A program made the position numbers and the translations under genes. A stretch of 64,000 nucleotides of DNA. It comes from Chamaelirium japonicum (taxonomy: Eukaryota > Streptophyta > Magnoliopsida > Liliales > Melanthiaceae). Below, piece by piece: positions 35,501-50,420 of this stretch. The stretch covers positions 34,536,353 to 34,600,352 of the forward strand of contig OX393553.1 in NCBI GenBank assembly GCA_947650365.1, read 5' to 3'. The notes beneath the pieces are model-generated. The model was not told the origin of the DNA. It worked only from the letters and a program-made list of their open reading frames with translations, and made no database searches. Positions within the stretch are counted from its first letter, which is position 1, and every line of letters starts with the position of its first letter.

Positions 35501-38500
35501 CTCTTAGAGGTTATTTTAGGCAGGAGTACTTGATTGTATATAATTTAATTAAGGTTGTCGGGTGGGGGTTCAAAAAAAATATGGTGGGGTTTTAGATCCT
35601 TAAATATAGGGAGTCTAATAGCAATTCTAAAAATATAGAGGCATATTGCAAGACTCTTAGAGAGCATTTTAGGAAGGAGTGCTTGATTTATATATAATTT
35701 ACTTATGATTTTTTGGTGTTTTTGGAAGGCAATGGCGAGGCTCTTAGAGGGTATTTTTTGGAGGAATGCTCGATTGTATATAATTTACTTAAGGTTGTCG
35801 GGTGGGGGTTCAAAAAAAAATAGAGCGGTTTTGGCTTTCTAAATATAGGGAGACTAGTAGCAATCCCAAAAAATAATGAGCATATTACGAGGCTTTTAGA
35901 GGGTATTTTAGAGAGGAGTGCTCAATTATATATAATTCATTTCAGGTTGTCGAGTGAGGGTTCACAAATAATATGGAGCGGTTTTGGCTCCTAAATATAA
36001 GGAGTCTAGTAGAAATCCCAAAAATAGAGAGCATATTGTGAGACTCTTAGATGGTATTTTAAAGAGGAGTGCACGATTGTATATAATTTACTTACTCTTG
36101 TTGGGTGGGGGTTCAAAAAAAATATGGAGTAGTTTTGGCTCCTTAAATATAGGGAGTCTAGTAATAATCCCAAAAATAGAGAGGCATATTGTGAGGCTCT
36201 TAAAGTGTGTTTTAGGGAGTAGTGTTTTATTTATATATAATTTACATATGATTTTAAGGTGTCTTTAGGAGGTAATATTGAGGCTCTTAGAGGGTGTTTT
36301 TGGGTGGAATGCTCGATTATATATAATTTACTTAAGGTTGACGGGTGAAAGTTCAAAAAAAATATGGAACAGTTTTAGCTCCCTAAATATAGGGAGTCTA
36401 GTAGCAATCCCAAAAATAGAAAGCATATTACGAGGCTGTTAGAGGCTATTTTAGGGAGGACTGCATGATTGTTTATAATTTACTTAAGGTTGTCAGGTGA
36501 GCGTTCAAAAAAAATATGGATCGGTTTTAGCCACCGAAATATATAGAGTCTAGTAGCAATCCCAAAAATAGAAAGGTATATTACGAGGGTCTAAGAAGGT
36601 ATTTTATGGAGGAGTGCTTGAATTATATATAATTTACTTATGATTTTTGGGTTTTTTTAGGTAGCAATGGCGAGGCTCTTAGAGGGTATTTTTAGAAGGA
36701 ACACTCGATTATATATAATTTTCTTATGGTAGTCAGGTAGGGGTTCAAAAAAATTATGAAGTAGTTTTGGCTCCATAAATATAGGGAGTCTAGTAGGAAT
36801 CCCAAAAATAGAAAGCATATTGCGAGGCTCTTAGAGGGTATTTTAGGGAGGAGTGCTTGATTGTATATAATTCACTTAACGTGTCGGGTGGGTGTTCAAA
36901 AAAAATATAGAGGGATTTTGGCTCCCTAAACATAGGGTGTCTAGTAGCTATCCTAAAAATAGAGAGCATATTGCGAGGCTCTTAGAGGGTATTTTAGGGA
37001 GAAAGGCTCGATTGTATATAATTTACTTATGGTTGTCGTATGGTCAAAAAAAATATACAACGGCTTTGGATCCCTAAATATAGAGAGTCTAGTACCATTC
37101 CCAAAAATAGAGAGCATATTGTGAGGCTATAAGAGGGTATTTTTGGGGGGAATGCTCGATTGTATATAATGTACTTAAGGTTGTCGGGAGGGGGTTCAAA
37201 AAAAATATGGAGCGGTTTTGGCTCCCTAAATATTGGGAGTCTAGTAGCAATCCCAAAAATAGATAGGCATATTGCGAGGCTCTTAGAGGGTATTTTAGGG
37301 AGGAGTGCTTTATTTATATATAATTTACTTATAATTTTAGGGTATTTTTGGGAGGCAATAGCGAGGCTTATAGAGGGTATTTTTGGAAGGAATGCTCGAT
37401 TGTATATAATTTACTTATGGTTGTCGAGTGGGGGTTCAAAACAAATATAGAGCATTTTGGCTCCTTAAATATAGGGAGTCTAGTAGTAATCCCAAAAATA
37501 AAGAGCATATCGTGAGGCTCTTAGAGTGTGTTTTAGAGAGGGGTGCTCAATTGTATATAATTTAGTTATGATTATAGGGTGGGAGCATTGAGAAATTGGG
37601 AGCAATTTTGGCTCCCCAAATATATAGAGTCTAGTAGCATCCTAAAAAAAAGGAGGCAATGGCGAGCCTCTTATAGGGTATTTTTGGAAGGAATGCTCGA
37701 TTGTTTGTAATTTACTTAAGGTTGACGGGTGAGGGTTCAAAAAAAAAAAATGAAGCGGTTTTGGCTCCTTAAATATAGGGATTCTAGTAGCAATCCCATA
37801 AATAAAGAGAGTATTACGAGACTCTTAGAGGGTGTTTTAGGGAGGAGTGCTTAATTGTATATATTTTACTTAAGATTATCGGGTGGGTGTTCAAAAACAA
37901 TATGAAGTTATTTGGGCTACCTAAATATAGGGAGTCTAGTAACAATCCGATAAACAGAAAGGCATATTGCGAGGCTCCTAGAGGGTGTTTAAGAGAAGAG
38001 TGCTTGATTTATATATAATTAATTTATAATTTTAGGGTATTTTTGGGAGTCAATGGCAAAGCTCATAGAGGGTGTTTTTTGGAGGAATTCTCGATTGTAT
38101 ATAATTTACTTAAGGTTATCGGGTAGGGGTTAAGAAAAAAAATGGAGCGGTTTTGGCTCCTTATATATAGGAAGTCTAGTAGCGATCCCAAAAATAGAAA
38201 GCATATTTTGAGGCTTTTAGAGGGTATTTTTGGGATGAGTGCTTAATTGTATATAATTCACTTAAGGTAATTTGGTAGGGGGTTAAAAAAAATATGGAGC
38301 GGTTTTGGCTCGCTAAATTTTGGGAGTCTATTAACAATCCCAAAATAGAGAGTATATTACAAGGCTCTTAGATGGTATTTTAGAGAGGAGTGCTTGATTG
38401 TACATAATTGACTTAATGTTGTCAGATGGGGGTTCAAAAAAAATATGGATCGATTTTGGCTCCTTAAATATAGGAATTCTAGTAGAAATCCCAAAAATAG

Positions 38501-41500
38501 AGAAACATATTGCGAGGCTCTTAGAGGGTGTTTTAGGAAGGAGTGCTTTATTTATATATAATTTACTTATGATTTTAGGGTATTTTTGGGCGGCAATGGC
38601 AAGGCTCTTAGAGGGTATTTTTAGGAGGAATGCTCGATTGTATATAATTTACTTAAGGTTGACGAGTACGGGTTCAAATAAAATATAGAGCAGTTTTGGC
38701 TCCCAAAATATAGGGAGCCAAATAGCAATCCCAAAAAAAGAGAGCATATTGCGAGGCTCTTAGAGGATATTTTTGGGAGGACAACTCGATTGTATATAAT
38801 TTACTTATGGTTGTCTGGTAGGCATTCAAAAAAAATATGGATTGGTTTTGGCCACCTAAATATAGGTAGTTTAGTAATAATCCCAAAAATAGAAACACAT
38901 ATTGCGAGGCTCTTAGTGGGTGTTTTAGGAAGGAGAGCTTGATTTATATATAATTTACTTATGATTTTACGGTGTTTTTGGGAGGCAAATGAGAGGCTCT
39001 TAGAGGGTATTTTTCGAAAAAATGCTCGATTATATATAATTTACTTAAGGTTGTCAAGTGGGGGTTCAAAAAAAATATAGAGCGGTTTTGGCTCCCTAAA
39101 TATAGGGAGTCTAGTAGCAAGCCCAAAAATAGAGAGCATGTTGTGAGGCTCATAAAGGGAATTTTAAGGAGGAGTGAGCTGTTGTATATAATTTACTTAA
39201 GGTAATCGGGTGGGGATTCAAAAAAAATATAGAGCGGCTTTGGATCCCTAAATATAGGGAGTCTAGTAGCAATCCTAAAAATAAAAAGTATATTGTGAGG
39301 CTATTATAGGGTATTTTTGGGTGGAATGCTCAATTGTATATAATTTAGTTAAGGTTGTCGAATGGGGGTTCAAAAAAAAAATAGAGCGGTTTTGACTCCC
39401 AAAATATAAGGAGTCTAGTAGCAATCCCAAAAATATAGAGGCGTATTGCGAGGCTCTTAGAAGCTGTTTTAGGGAGGAGTACTTGATTTATATATAATCT
39501 ACTTATGATATAGCGTATTTTCGGGACGCAATAGTGAGGCTTTTATAGGGTGTTTTTGGAAGAAATTCTTAATTGTATATAATTTACTTATAGTTGTCGG
39601 GTGGGGGTTCAAAAAAAAATATAAAGCGGTTTTGGCTCCCTAAATATAGGGAGTCTAGTAGCAATCCCAAAAAAAGAGAGCATATTGCGAGGTTCTTAGA
39701 GTTTATTTTAGGGAGGGGTACTCGATTGTATATAATTTAGTTATGATTATCGAGGGGAGCCTTGAGAAATTGGGAGCGATTTTGGCTCCCCAAATATAGG
39801 GAAACTAGTAGCGTTCCCAAAAATAAGGAGGCAATGGCGAGGCCCTTCTAGGGTGTTTTTGGAAGGAATGCTCGATTATATATAATTTACTTAAGGTTGT
39901 CGGGTGGGCATTAAAAAAAAATATGGAGCGGTTTTGGCTTCCTAAATATTGGGAGTCTAGTAGCAATCCCAAAAACAGAAAGGCATATTGCGAGGCTCGT
40001 AAAGGATATTTTTTGGTGGAGTGCTTGACTTATATGTAATTTATTTATAATTTTAGGGTGTTTTTGGGTGGCAATGAGGAGGTTCATAGAGGTGGTTTTG
40101 GGAGGAATGCTCGATTGTATATAATTTACTTAAGGTTATCGGGTGGGGGTTCAAAAAAAATATAGAGCGATTTTGGCTTCCAAAATATAGGGAGTCTAGT
40201 AGCAATCCCAAAAATAGAAAGCATATTGCGAGGCTCTTAGAGGGTGTTTTAGGGAGGAGTACTCGATTTTATATAATTCACTTAAGATTATCAGATGAGG
40301 GTTCAAACAAAATATAGAGCAGTTTTGGCTCCCTAAAAATAGGGAAAATAGTAGCAATCCCAAAAATAGAGAGTATATTGTGAAGCTCTTAGAGGGTGTT
40401 TTTGGAAGAAGTGCTCGATTGTATATAATTAACTTAAGGTTATCGAGTGGGGGTTCAAAAAAAATATTGAGCAGTTTTAGATCCCCAAATTTAGGGAGTC
40501 TAGTAGCAATCCAAAAAATAGATAGCATATTGCGAGGCTATTAGAGGGTGTTTTTGGGAGGATTGCTCGATTGTATATAATTTACTTAATATTGTCGGGT
40601 GGGTATTCAAAAAAAATATAGAGCGGTTTTTGCTTCATAAATATAGTGAGTCTAGTAGAAATTTCAAAAATAGACAGACATTATGTGAGGCTCTTAGAGG
40701 GTATTTTAGGGAGTAGTGCTTGATTTATATATAATTTACTTATGATTTTAGCGTATTTTTTAGAGGCAATGGCGAGGCTTTTAGATGGTTTTTTTGGGAG
40801 GAATGCTCGATTGTTTATAATTTACTTAAGGTTGTCGGGTGAGGATTCAAAAAAAATATGGAGTTATTTTGGCTCCCTAAATATAGGGAGTCTAGTAGCA
40901 ATCCCAAAAATAGAGAGCATATTACGAGGCTCTTAGAATGTGCTTTAGGGAGGAGTGCTCGATTGTATATAATTTAGGTTTGATTACCGGGTGGGAGCAT
41001 TGACAAATTGGGAGCGATTTTGGCTCCCCAAATATAAGGAGTCTTATTGCGATCGCAAAAATAAGGAGGCAATGACAAGGCTCTTATAGGGTATTTTTGG
41101 GAGGAATGCTCGATTGTATGTAATTTACTTAAGGTTGACGGGTGGGGGTTCAAAAAAATATAGAGTGGTTTTGGCTTCTAAAATATAGGAAGTCTAGTAG
41201 CAATCCTTAAAATAGAGAGAATATTGAAAGGCTCTTAAAGGGTGATTTAGAGAGTAGTGCTCGATTGTATATAGTTTATTTAAGGTTATTGGGTGGGCAT
41301 TTAAAGAAAATATGGAGCGGTTTTGGCTTCCAAAATAAAGGGAGTCTAGTAACAATCACAAAAATAGAAAGGCATATTGTGAGGCTCTTAGAGGGTGTTT
41401 TTGGGAGGAGTGCTTGATTTATATATTATTTATTTATGATTTTTGGGTGTTCTTGGGAGTTAATGACGAGGCTCGTAGAGGGTATTTTTGGGAGGAATTC

Positions 41501-43899
41501 TCGATTATAAATAATTTACTTAAGGTTGTCAAGTGGGGGTTCAAAAAAATATAAAACTATTTTGGCTCACTAAATATAAGGAGTCTAGTAGCAATCCCAA
41601 AAATAGAGAGCATATTCTGAGGCTCTTAGAGGGTTTTTTAGGGAGGAGTGCTCGATTCTATATAATTCACTTAAGGTTGTCTGGTTGGGGTTCAAAAAAA
41701 ATATAGAGCGGTTTTGGATCCCTAAATATAGGGAGTCTAGTACAGATCCCAAAAATAGGAAGCATATTGTGAGGCTCTTAGTATATAATTTACTTATGGT
41801 TGTCAGGTGGGGTTTCAAACAAAATATTGAGCAGTTTTAGCTCCCTAAATATAGGGAGTCTAGTAGCAATCCCAAAAAATAAAGAGCATATTACGAGTCT
41901 TTTAGAGGGTGTTTTAGGAAGGAGTGCTCGATTGTATATAATTTAATTAATATTATCGGATGGGGGTTCAAAAAAAATATGGACCGGTTTTGACTCTGTA
42001 AATATAAAAAGTCTAGTAGCAACCCCAAAAATAGAGAAACATATTGCGAGGCTCTTAGAGGGTGTTTTAGAGAGGAGTAATTAATTTATATAAAATTTAC
42101 TTATGATTTTAGGTTGATTTTGGTAGGCAATGGCTAGGCTATTTGAGGGTGTTTTTGGAAGGAATGCTCGATTATATATAATTTACTTAAGGTTGTTGGG
42201 TGGGGGTTCAAAAAAAATATAGAGCATATTACGAGGCTTTTAGAAAGTGTTTTTAGAAGGAGTGCTCGATTGTATATAATTTAGTTATGATTAATGGGAA
42301 GGAGTCTTGAAAAATTAGGAGCAGTTTTAGCTTTCCAAATATAAGGAGTCTAGTAGCGATCCCAAAAATAAAGAGGCAATGGCGAGGCTCATATAAGGTG
42401 TTTTTGGGAAAAATACTCGATTGTATATAATTTATTTAAGGTTGACGGGTGGGAGTTCAAAAATAATATCGAGCAGTTTTGGCTCCCTAAATATAGGGAG
42501 TCTCGTAGCAATCCCAAAAATAGAAAGCATATTGCGAGACTCTTAGAGGGTGTTTTAGAGAGGAGTGCTCGTTTATATATAATTTACTTAAGGTTATTGG
42601 GTGGGGGTTCAAAAAAAATATAGAGCGGTTTTGCCTCCCTAAATATAAGGAGTCTAATAGCAATCCAAAAAATAGAGAGCATATTACGAGGCTATTAGAT
42701 GGTATTTTTGGGAGGAATGCTCGATTGTATATAATTTACTTAAGGTTATGAGGTGGGGGTTCAAAAAAATTATAGAGCGGTTTTGGCTCCCTAAATATAA
42801 GGAGTCTAGAAGCAATCCCAAAAATAGAGAGCATATTACGAGGCTCTTAGAGGATATTTTAGGGAGGAGTGCTCGATTGTATATAATTTACTTAAGGTTG
42901 TCGAGTTGGGGTTCAAAAAAAATATGAAGCGATTTTGGCTACCTAAGTATAGGGTATCTAGTAGCAATCCCAAAAATAGAGAGGCATGTTGCGAGGCTCT
43001 TAGAGAGGGTTTTAGGGAGGAGTGCTTGATTTATATATAATTTACTTATGATTTTAGGGTGCTTTTAGGAGACAATGGCAATGCTCTTAGAATATGTTTT
43101 TTGGAGAAATGCTCGATTGTATATAATTTACTTGAGATTGTCAGGTGGGGGTTCAAAAAAAATATGGAGCAGTTTTGGCTCCCTAAATATAGAGAGTCTA
43201 GTAGCAATCCTAAAAAATAGAGAGTATATTGTGAGGCTCTTAGAGCGTATTTTAGGAAGAAGTGCTCGATTGTATATAATTTACTTAAGGTTGTTGGGTG
43301 GGGGTTTAAAAAAAATATGGTGCAGTTTTGGCTCCTTAAATATAGGGAGTTTAGTAGCAATCCAAAAAATAGAGAGGTATATTGCGAGGCTCTTAGAGGG
43401 TATTTTAGGGAGGATTGTTTGATTTATATATAATTTACTTATGATTTTTTGGGTGCTTTTGAGAGGCAATGGCGAGACTACTAAAGGGTGTTTTTGGGAG
43501 GAATGCTTGATTGTATATAATTTACTTAAGGTTGACGGGTTGGGGTTCAAAAAAAATATGGTGCAGTTTTGGCTACATAAATATTAGGAGTCCAGTAGCA
43601 ATCCCAAAAATAGAGAGCATATTGCGAGGCTCTTAGAGGGTGTTTTAGGGAGAAATACTCGATTGTATATAATTTACTTAAGATTATCGGGTAAGCGTTC
43701 AAAAAAATATGGGGCGGTTTTGGCTACCTAAATATAGGGAGTCTAATAGTAATCCCAAAAATAGAAAGGCATATTGCGAGACTCTTTTATAATTTTTTTG
43801 GGATAAGTGCTTGATTTATATATAATTTACTTATGATTTTAGGGTATTTTTGGGAGGCAATAGCGAGGCTCTTACAGGGTGTTTTTGAGTTGAATGCTC

Positions 43900-46800
43900 G
43901 ATTGTATATAATTTACTTAAGGTTGTCAGGTGGGGGTTCAAAAAAAATATGTAGTTGTTTTGGCACTCTAAATATAAGGAATCTAGTAGCAATCCCAAAA
44001 TAAGAGAGCATATTGCGAGGCTCTAAGAGGGTGTTTTAAAGTGGAGTGCTCGATTATATATAATTCACTTAAGGTTGTCGGGTGGGGTTCAAAAAATATA
44101 TAGAGCGGTTTTGGATCCCTAAATATAGGGAGTCTAGTAGCAATCCCAAAAATAGAGAGCATATTGCGAGGCTCTTAGAAGGTATTTTAAGGAGGAGTGC
44201 TCGATTGTATATAATTTACTTAAGTTTATCGGGTAGGGGTTCAAAAAAAATATGGAGCGATTTTGGCTCCCTAAATATATGGAGTCTAGTAGCAATCCCA
44301 AAAATAGAGAGCATATTGTGAGACTATTAGATGATATTTTTGGGAGGAATGCTCGATTGTATATAATTTACTTAAGGTTGTCGGGTTGGGGTTCAAAAAA
44401 AATATGGAGCGATTTTGTCTATATAAATATAAAGATTCTAGTAACAATCCCAAAAATAAAAAAACATATTGCGAGTTTCTTAGAGGTTATTTTAGGAAGG
44501 AGTGCTTGATTTATATATAATTTACTTAAGATTTTAAGGTTATTTTGGGAGGCAATGGTGAGGCTTTTAGAGGGTGATTTTGGGAGGAATGCTCAGTTGT
44601 ATATAATTTACTTAAGGTTGTCGCGTGGGGGTTCAAAAACAATATGAAACGAATTTAGCTCCCAAAAATAGAGAGCATATTGCGAGGCTCTTAGTGGGTG
44701 CTTTAGGGAGGAGAGCTGGATTGTATATAATTTATTTATAATTATCAGTGGGAGCCTTGAGAAATTAGGAGCGATTTTGGCTCCCTAAATATTGGGAGTC
44801 TAGTAGCGATCCCAAAAATAAGGAGGCAATGACAAGGCTCTAATAGGGTATTTTTAGGAGGAATGCTCGATTGTATATAATTTAGTTATGGATGATAAGT
44901 GGGGGTTTAAAAAAAATATAAAGCGATTTTGGCTTCCTAAATATAGGGAGTCTAGAATCAATCCCCAAAATAGAGAGCATATTACGAGGCTCATTGAGGG
45001 TGTTTTAGGCAAGAGTGCTCGATTGTATATAATTTATTTAAGGTTGTCGGGAGGGCATTCAAAAAATATATATAGCGGTTTTGGTTCCAAAAATATAGCG
45101 AGTCTGGTAGCAATCCCAAAAATACAGATGCATGTTGCGAGACTCTTAGAGGGTATTTTTGGGAGGAATGCTCGATTGTATATAATTTACTTAAAGTTGT
45201 CAGGTGGGGGTTCGAAAAAAATATAGAGCGGTTTTGGCTCCCTAAATATAAGGAGTCTAGTAGCAATCCCAAAAATAGGAAGCATATTGTGAGGCTATTA
45301 GAGGGTGTTTGGGAGAAATGCCCAATTGTATATAATTTACATAAGGTTGTCGGGCGGGGGGTTCAAAAAAAATATGGAGAGGTTTTGGCACTCTAGATAT
45401 AGGGAGTCTAGCAGCAATCCTAAAAGTATAGATCATATTGTGAGGCTCTTAGAGGGTGTTTTAGGGAGGAGTGCTCGATTGTATATAATTTACTTAAGGT
45501 TATCGAGTGGGGGTTTAAAAAAAATATTGAGCAGTTTTGGCTCCCTAGATATAGGGAGTCTAGTTATAATCCCAAAAATAAAGAGGCATATTTTGAGGCT
45601 CTTAGAGGGTGTTTTAGGGAGAAGTGCTTGATTTATATATAATTTACTTATGATTTTAGAGTGTTTTTACGAGGCAATGGCGAGGCTCTTAGAGGGTGTT
45701 TTTGGGAGAAAAGCTCAATTGTGTATAATTTACTTAAGGTTGTCGGGTGGGTGTTTAAAACAAATATGGAGCTGTTTTGGCTCTCTAAATATAGGGTGTC
45801 TAGTAGCAATCCCAAAAATTAGAGAGGATATTACGAGGCTCTTAGAGGGTATTTTAGGGAGGATTGCTCGATTGTATATAATTTACTTAAGGTCGTCAAG
45901 TTGGGGTTCAAAAAAAATTTGGAGCGATTTTGGCTCCCTAAATATAGGGTGTCTAATAGCAATCCCAAAAATAGAGAGGCATATTGCGAGGCTCTTAGAG
46001 GGTGTTTTAGGGAGGTGTGCTTGATTAATATATAATTTACTTATGATTTTTGGGTGTTTTTGGGAAAGCAATGGCGACGCTCTTAAAATATATTTTTGGG
46101 AGGAATGCTCGATTGTATATAATTTACTCAAGGTTATCGGGTGGAGGTTCAAAAACAATATAGGGCGATTTTGGCTCCCTAAATATAGAGACTCTAGTAG
46201 CAATCCTAAAAAATAGAGAGTATATTACAAGGCTCTTAGAGGATGTTTTAGGGAGGAGTGCTCGATTGTATATAATTTACTTATGGTTGTCGGGTGGGGG
46301 TTCAAAAAAAATATAGTACGATTTTGGCTTCTTAAATATAGGGAGTTTATTAGCTATCCAAAAAATAGTGAAGTATATTGCGAGGCTCTTAGAAGGTGTT
46401 TTAGAAAGGAGTGTTTGGTTTATAAATTATTTACTTATGATTTTTAGGTGCTTTTTGGAGGCAATGGCAAGGCTCTTAGAGGGTGGTTTTGGGAGGAATG
46501 CCCGATAGTATATAATTTACTTAAGATTGACGGGTGGGGGTTAAAAAAAATATGGAGCGGTTTTTGCTTCATAAATATAAGGATTCCGGTATCAATCCCA
46601 AAAATAAAGAGCATATTGCGAGGCTCATAGAGGGTGTTTTCGGGAGAAATGCTCGGTTGTCGGGTAGTTGTTCAAAAAAATTATATGGCCATTTTGGCTA
46701 CCTAAATATAGGGAGTCTAGTAGCAATCCCAAAAATAGAAAGGCATATTGCGAGGCTCTTATATGGTATTTTAGGAAGGAGTGCTTGATTTATGTATAAT

Positions 46801-49800
46801 TTATTGATGATTTGAGAGTGTTTTTGGGAGGCAATGGTGAGGCTCTTAGAAGGTGTTTTTGGGATGAATGCTCGATTGTGTATAATGTACTTAAAGTTAT
46901 CGGATAGGGGTTCAAAAAAAATATGGAGCGGTTTTGGCACTCTAAATATAGGGAGTCTAGTAGCATATTTTGAGGCTCTAAGAGGGTGTTTTAGGGAGGA
47001 GTGCTCGATTATATATAATTCACTTAAGGTTATCGGGTGGGGGTTCAAGAAAAATATGGAGCAGTTTTGGGTCTCTAAATATAGGGAATCTAGTAGCAAT
47101 CCCAAAAATAGAGAGCATATTGCGAGGCTCTTAGATGGTAGTTTAAGAAGGAGTGCTCGATTGTATATAATTTACTTAAGTTTGTAGGGTGGGGGTTCAA
47201 AAAAAATATGGAGCAGTTTTGGCTCCCTAAATATAGGAAGTCTAATAGCAATCCCAAAAATAGAGAACATATTGCGAGGCTATTGATGATGTTTTTGGGA
47301 GGAATGCTCGATTGTATATAATTTACTTAAGGTTATTGGGTGGGGGTTCAAAAAAAATAAAGAGCGGGTTTGGCTCCTTAAATATAAAGATTCTTATAGC
47401 AATCCCAAAAATAGAGAGGTATATTGCGAGGTTCTTTAAGGGTGTTTTAGGGAGGAGTGATTAATTTATATATAATTTACTTATGATTTTATGGTGATTT
47501 TGAGAGGCAATGACGAGGCTTTTAGAGGGTGTTTTTGGGAGGATGCTCGATTGCATATAATTTATATAAGGTTATCGAGTGGGGGTTCAAAAACAATATG
47601 AAACAAATTTAGCTCCCAAAAATTGAGTGCATATTTTGAGGCTCTTAGCGAGTGCTTTAGAGAGGAGAGCTGGATTGTATATAATTTAGTAATGATTATC
47701 GGGTGGGAGCCTTGAGGAATTGGGAGCGATTTTGGCTCCCCAAATATAGGGAGTCTAGTAGCGATCGCAAAAATAAGGAGGCAATGGTGATGCTCTAATA
47801 GGGTATTATTGGGAGGAATATTTGATTGTATATAATTTAATTAAGGTTAACGAGTGGGGATTTAAAAAAAATATAAATCGATTTTGGCTTCATAAATATA
47901 GGGAGTCTATAAACAATCCCAAAAATAGAGAGCATATTACGAGTTTCATAGAGGGTATTTTAGGCAAGAGTACTCGATTGTATATAATTTATTTAAGGTT
48001 GTTAAGTTGGCTTTCAAAAAAAAATGGAACGGTTTTGGTTCCTTAAATATAGAGAGTCTGGTAGAAATCCTAAAAATAGAGAGGCATGTTGCGAGGCTCT
48101 TAGAGGATGTTTTTGGGAGGAATGCTCGATTGTATATAATTTACTTAAGATTATCGGGTGGGGGTTCAAAAAAAATATAGAGCGATTTTGGCTCCCTAAA
48201 TATAGGGAGTCTAGTAGCAATTCCAAAAATAAAAAGCATATTGCGAGGCTATTAGAGGGTATTTTTGGGAGAAATGCTCAATTATATATAATTTACATAA
48301 GGTTGTTGGGCGGGGGTTCAAAAAAAATATGGAGAGGTTTTGGCACTCTAGATATAGGGAGTCTAGTAGCAATCCTAAAGATAGATATAATATTGTGAGG
48401 CTCTTAGAGGGTGTTTTCAGAAGAAGTGCTCGATTATATATAAATTACTTAAGGTTGTTGGGTGGGGGTTCAAAAAAAATATTAAGCAGTTTTGGCTCCT
48501 TAAATATAGGAAGTGTAGTTATAATCCCAAAAATAGAGAGGCATATTATGAGGCACTTAGAGGGTATTTTAGGGAGGAGTGCTTGATTTATATATAATTT
48601 ACTTATAATTTTAGGGTATTTTTACGAGGCAATGGCGAGGCTCTTATAGGGTGTTTTTGGGAGGAGACCTCGATTGTGTATAATTTACTTAAGGTTATCG
48701 GGTGGGGGTTCAAAAAAATATGAAGCTATTTTGGCTTCCTAAATATAGTGAGTCTAGTAGCAATCCCAAAAAATAGAAATAATATTATAAGGCTCTTAGA
48801 GGGTGTTTTAGGGAGGAGTGCTTGATTGTATATAATTTACTTAAGGTTATCGGGTGGGCTTCAAAAAAATATGAAGCGGTTTTGGCTCCTTAAATATAGG
48901 GAGTCTAGTAGCAATCCCAAAAATAGAAAGACATATTATGAGGCACTAAGAGGGTATTTTAGGGAGAAGTGCTTTATTTATATGTAATTTACTTCTAATT
49001 TTAGGGTGTTTTTGGGAGGCAATGGAGAGACTCTTGGATGGTGTTTTTGGGAGGAATACTCGATTATACATAATTTACTTAAGGTTGACTGGTGGGGGTT
49101 CCAAAAAATTATGAAGCGGTTTTGACTCACTAAATATAAGGAGTCTAATAGCAATCCCAAAATTAGAGAACATATTGTGACTCTTAGAGGGTGTTTTGGG
49201 GAGGACTGCTCGAATGTATATAATTTACTTAAGGTTGCCAGGTGGGCTTTCAAAAAAAATATGAATCAGATTTGGCAAACTAAATATAGGGAGTCTAGTA
49301 GCAATCCCAAAAATAGAAAGGCATATTGCGAGGCTCTTAGAGGGTGTTTTAGGGAGGAGTGCTTGATTTATATATAATTTACTTATGATTTTAGGGTGTT
49401 TTTGGGAGGAAGTAGTGAGGCTCTTAGATGGTGTTTTTGGGAGGAATGCTCGATTATATTTAATTTACTTATGATTGTCAGGTGGGGGTTAAAAAAAAAT
49501 ATGGAGCGATTTTGGCTCCCTAAATATAGGGAGTCTAGTAGCAATCCCAAAAATAGAGAGCATATTGCGAAACTCTTAGAGGGTGAGGAGTGCTCGATTG
49601 TATATAATTCACTTATGGTTATGGAGTGGGGGTTCAAAAAAAATATAGATTTATTTTTGTTCCCTAAATATAGGGAGTCTAGTAGCAATCCCAAAAATAA
49701 ATAGTATATTACGAGGCTCTTATAGGGTATTTTAGGGAGGAGTACTCGATTGTATATAATTTACTTAAGGTTGTCGGGTGGGGGTTCAAAAATAATATAG

Positions 49801-50420
49801 AGCGGTTTTGGATCCCTAAATATATGGAGTCTAGTAGCAATTCCAAAAATAGAGAGCATATTGCGAGGCTATTAGAAAGTTTTTTTGGGAGGAATGCTTG
49901 ATTGTATATAATTTACTTATGGTTGTCGGGTGGGAGTTCAAAAAAAATATAGAGCGGTTTTGGCTCCCAAAATATAGGAGTCTAGTAGATATCGCAAAAA
50001 TGGAGAGGCAAATTGCGAGGCTCTATGAGGGTGTTTTAGGGAGGAGTACTTGATTTATATATAATTTACTTATGATTTTAGGGTATTTTTGGGAAGTAAT
50101 GGCGAGGCTTTTAGATAGTATTTTTGGGAGGAATACTCGAATGTATATAATTTACTTAAGGTTATTGGGTGGGGGTTCAAAACAAATATGGAGCAGTTTT
50201 GGCTATCTTAATATAGGGTGTCTTGTAGCAATCCCAAAAATAGAGAGCATATTGTGAGGCTCTTAGAATGTTTTTTATGGAGTAGTGCACGATTGTATAT
50301 AATTTAGTCATGATTATCAGGTAGGAGTCTTGAAAAATTAGGAGCGATTTTGGCTCCCCAAATATAGGGTATCTAGTAGGGATCTCAAAAATAAGGAGGC
50401 AATGGTGATTATCTTATAGG
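43900..50420 (+). repeat. Higher-order repeat, about 2.96 kb, two copies
   Basis: Private variants recur about 2950-2970 bp apart: ACAATATGAAAC with AATTTAGCTCCCAAAAAT (about 44640 and 47592), GGAGAGCTGGATTGTATA (about 44718 and 47665), GTTTTAGGCAAGAGT (about 45003 and 47958), and GGTTTTGGCACTCTAGATAT (about 45381 and 48337). The class-C monomer has the same place in each copy. Confidence 0.85.
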
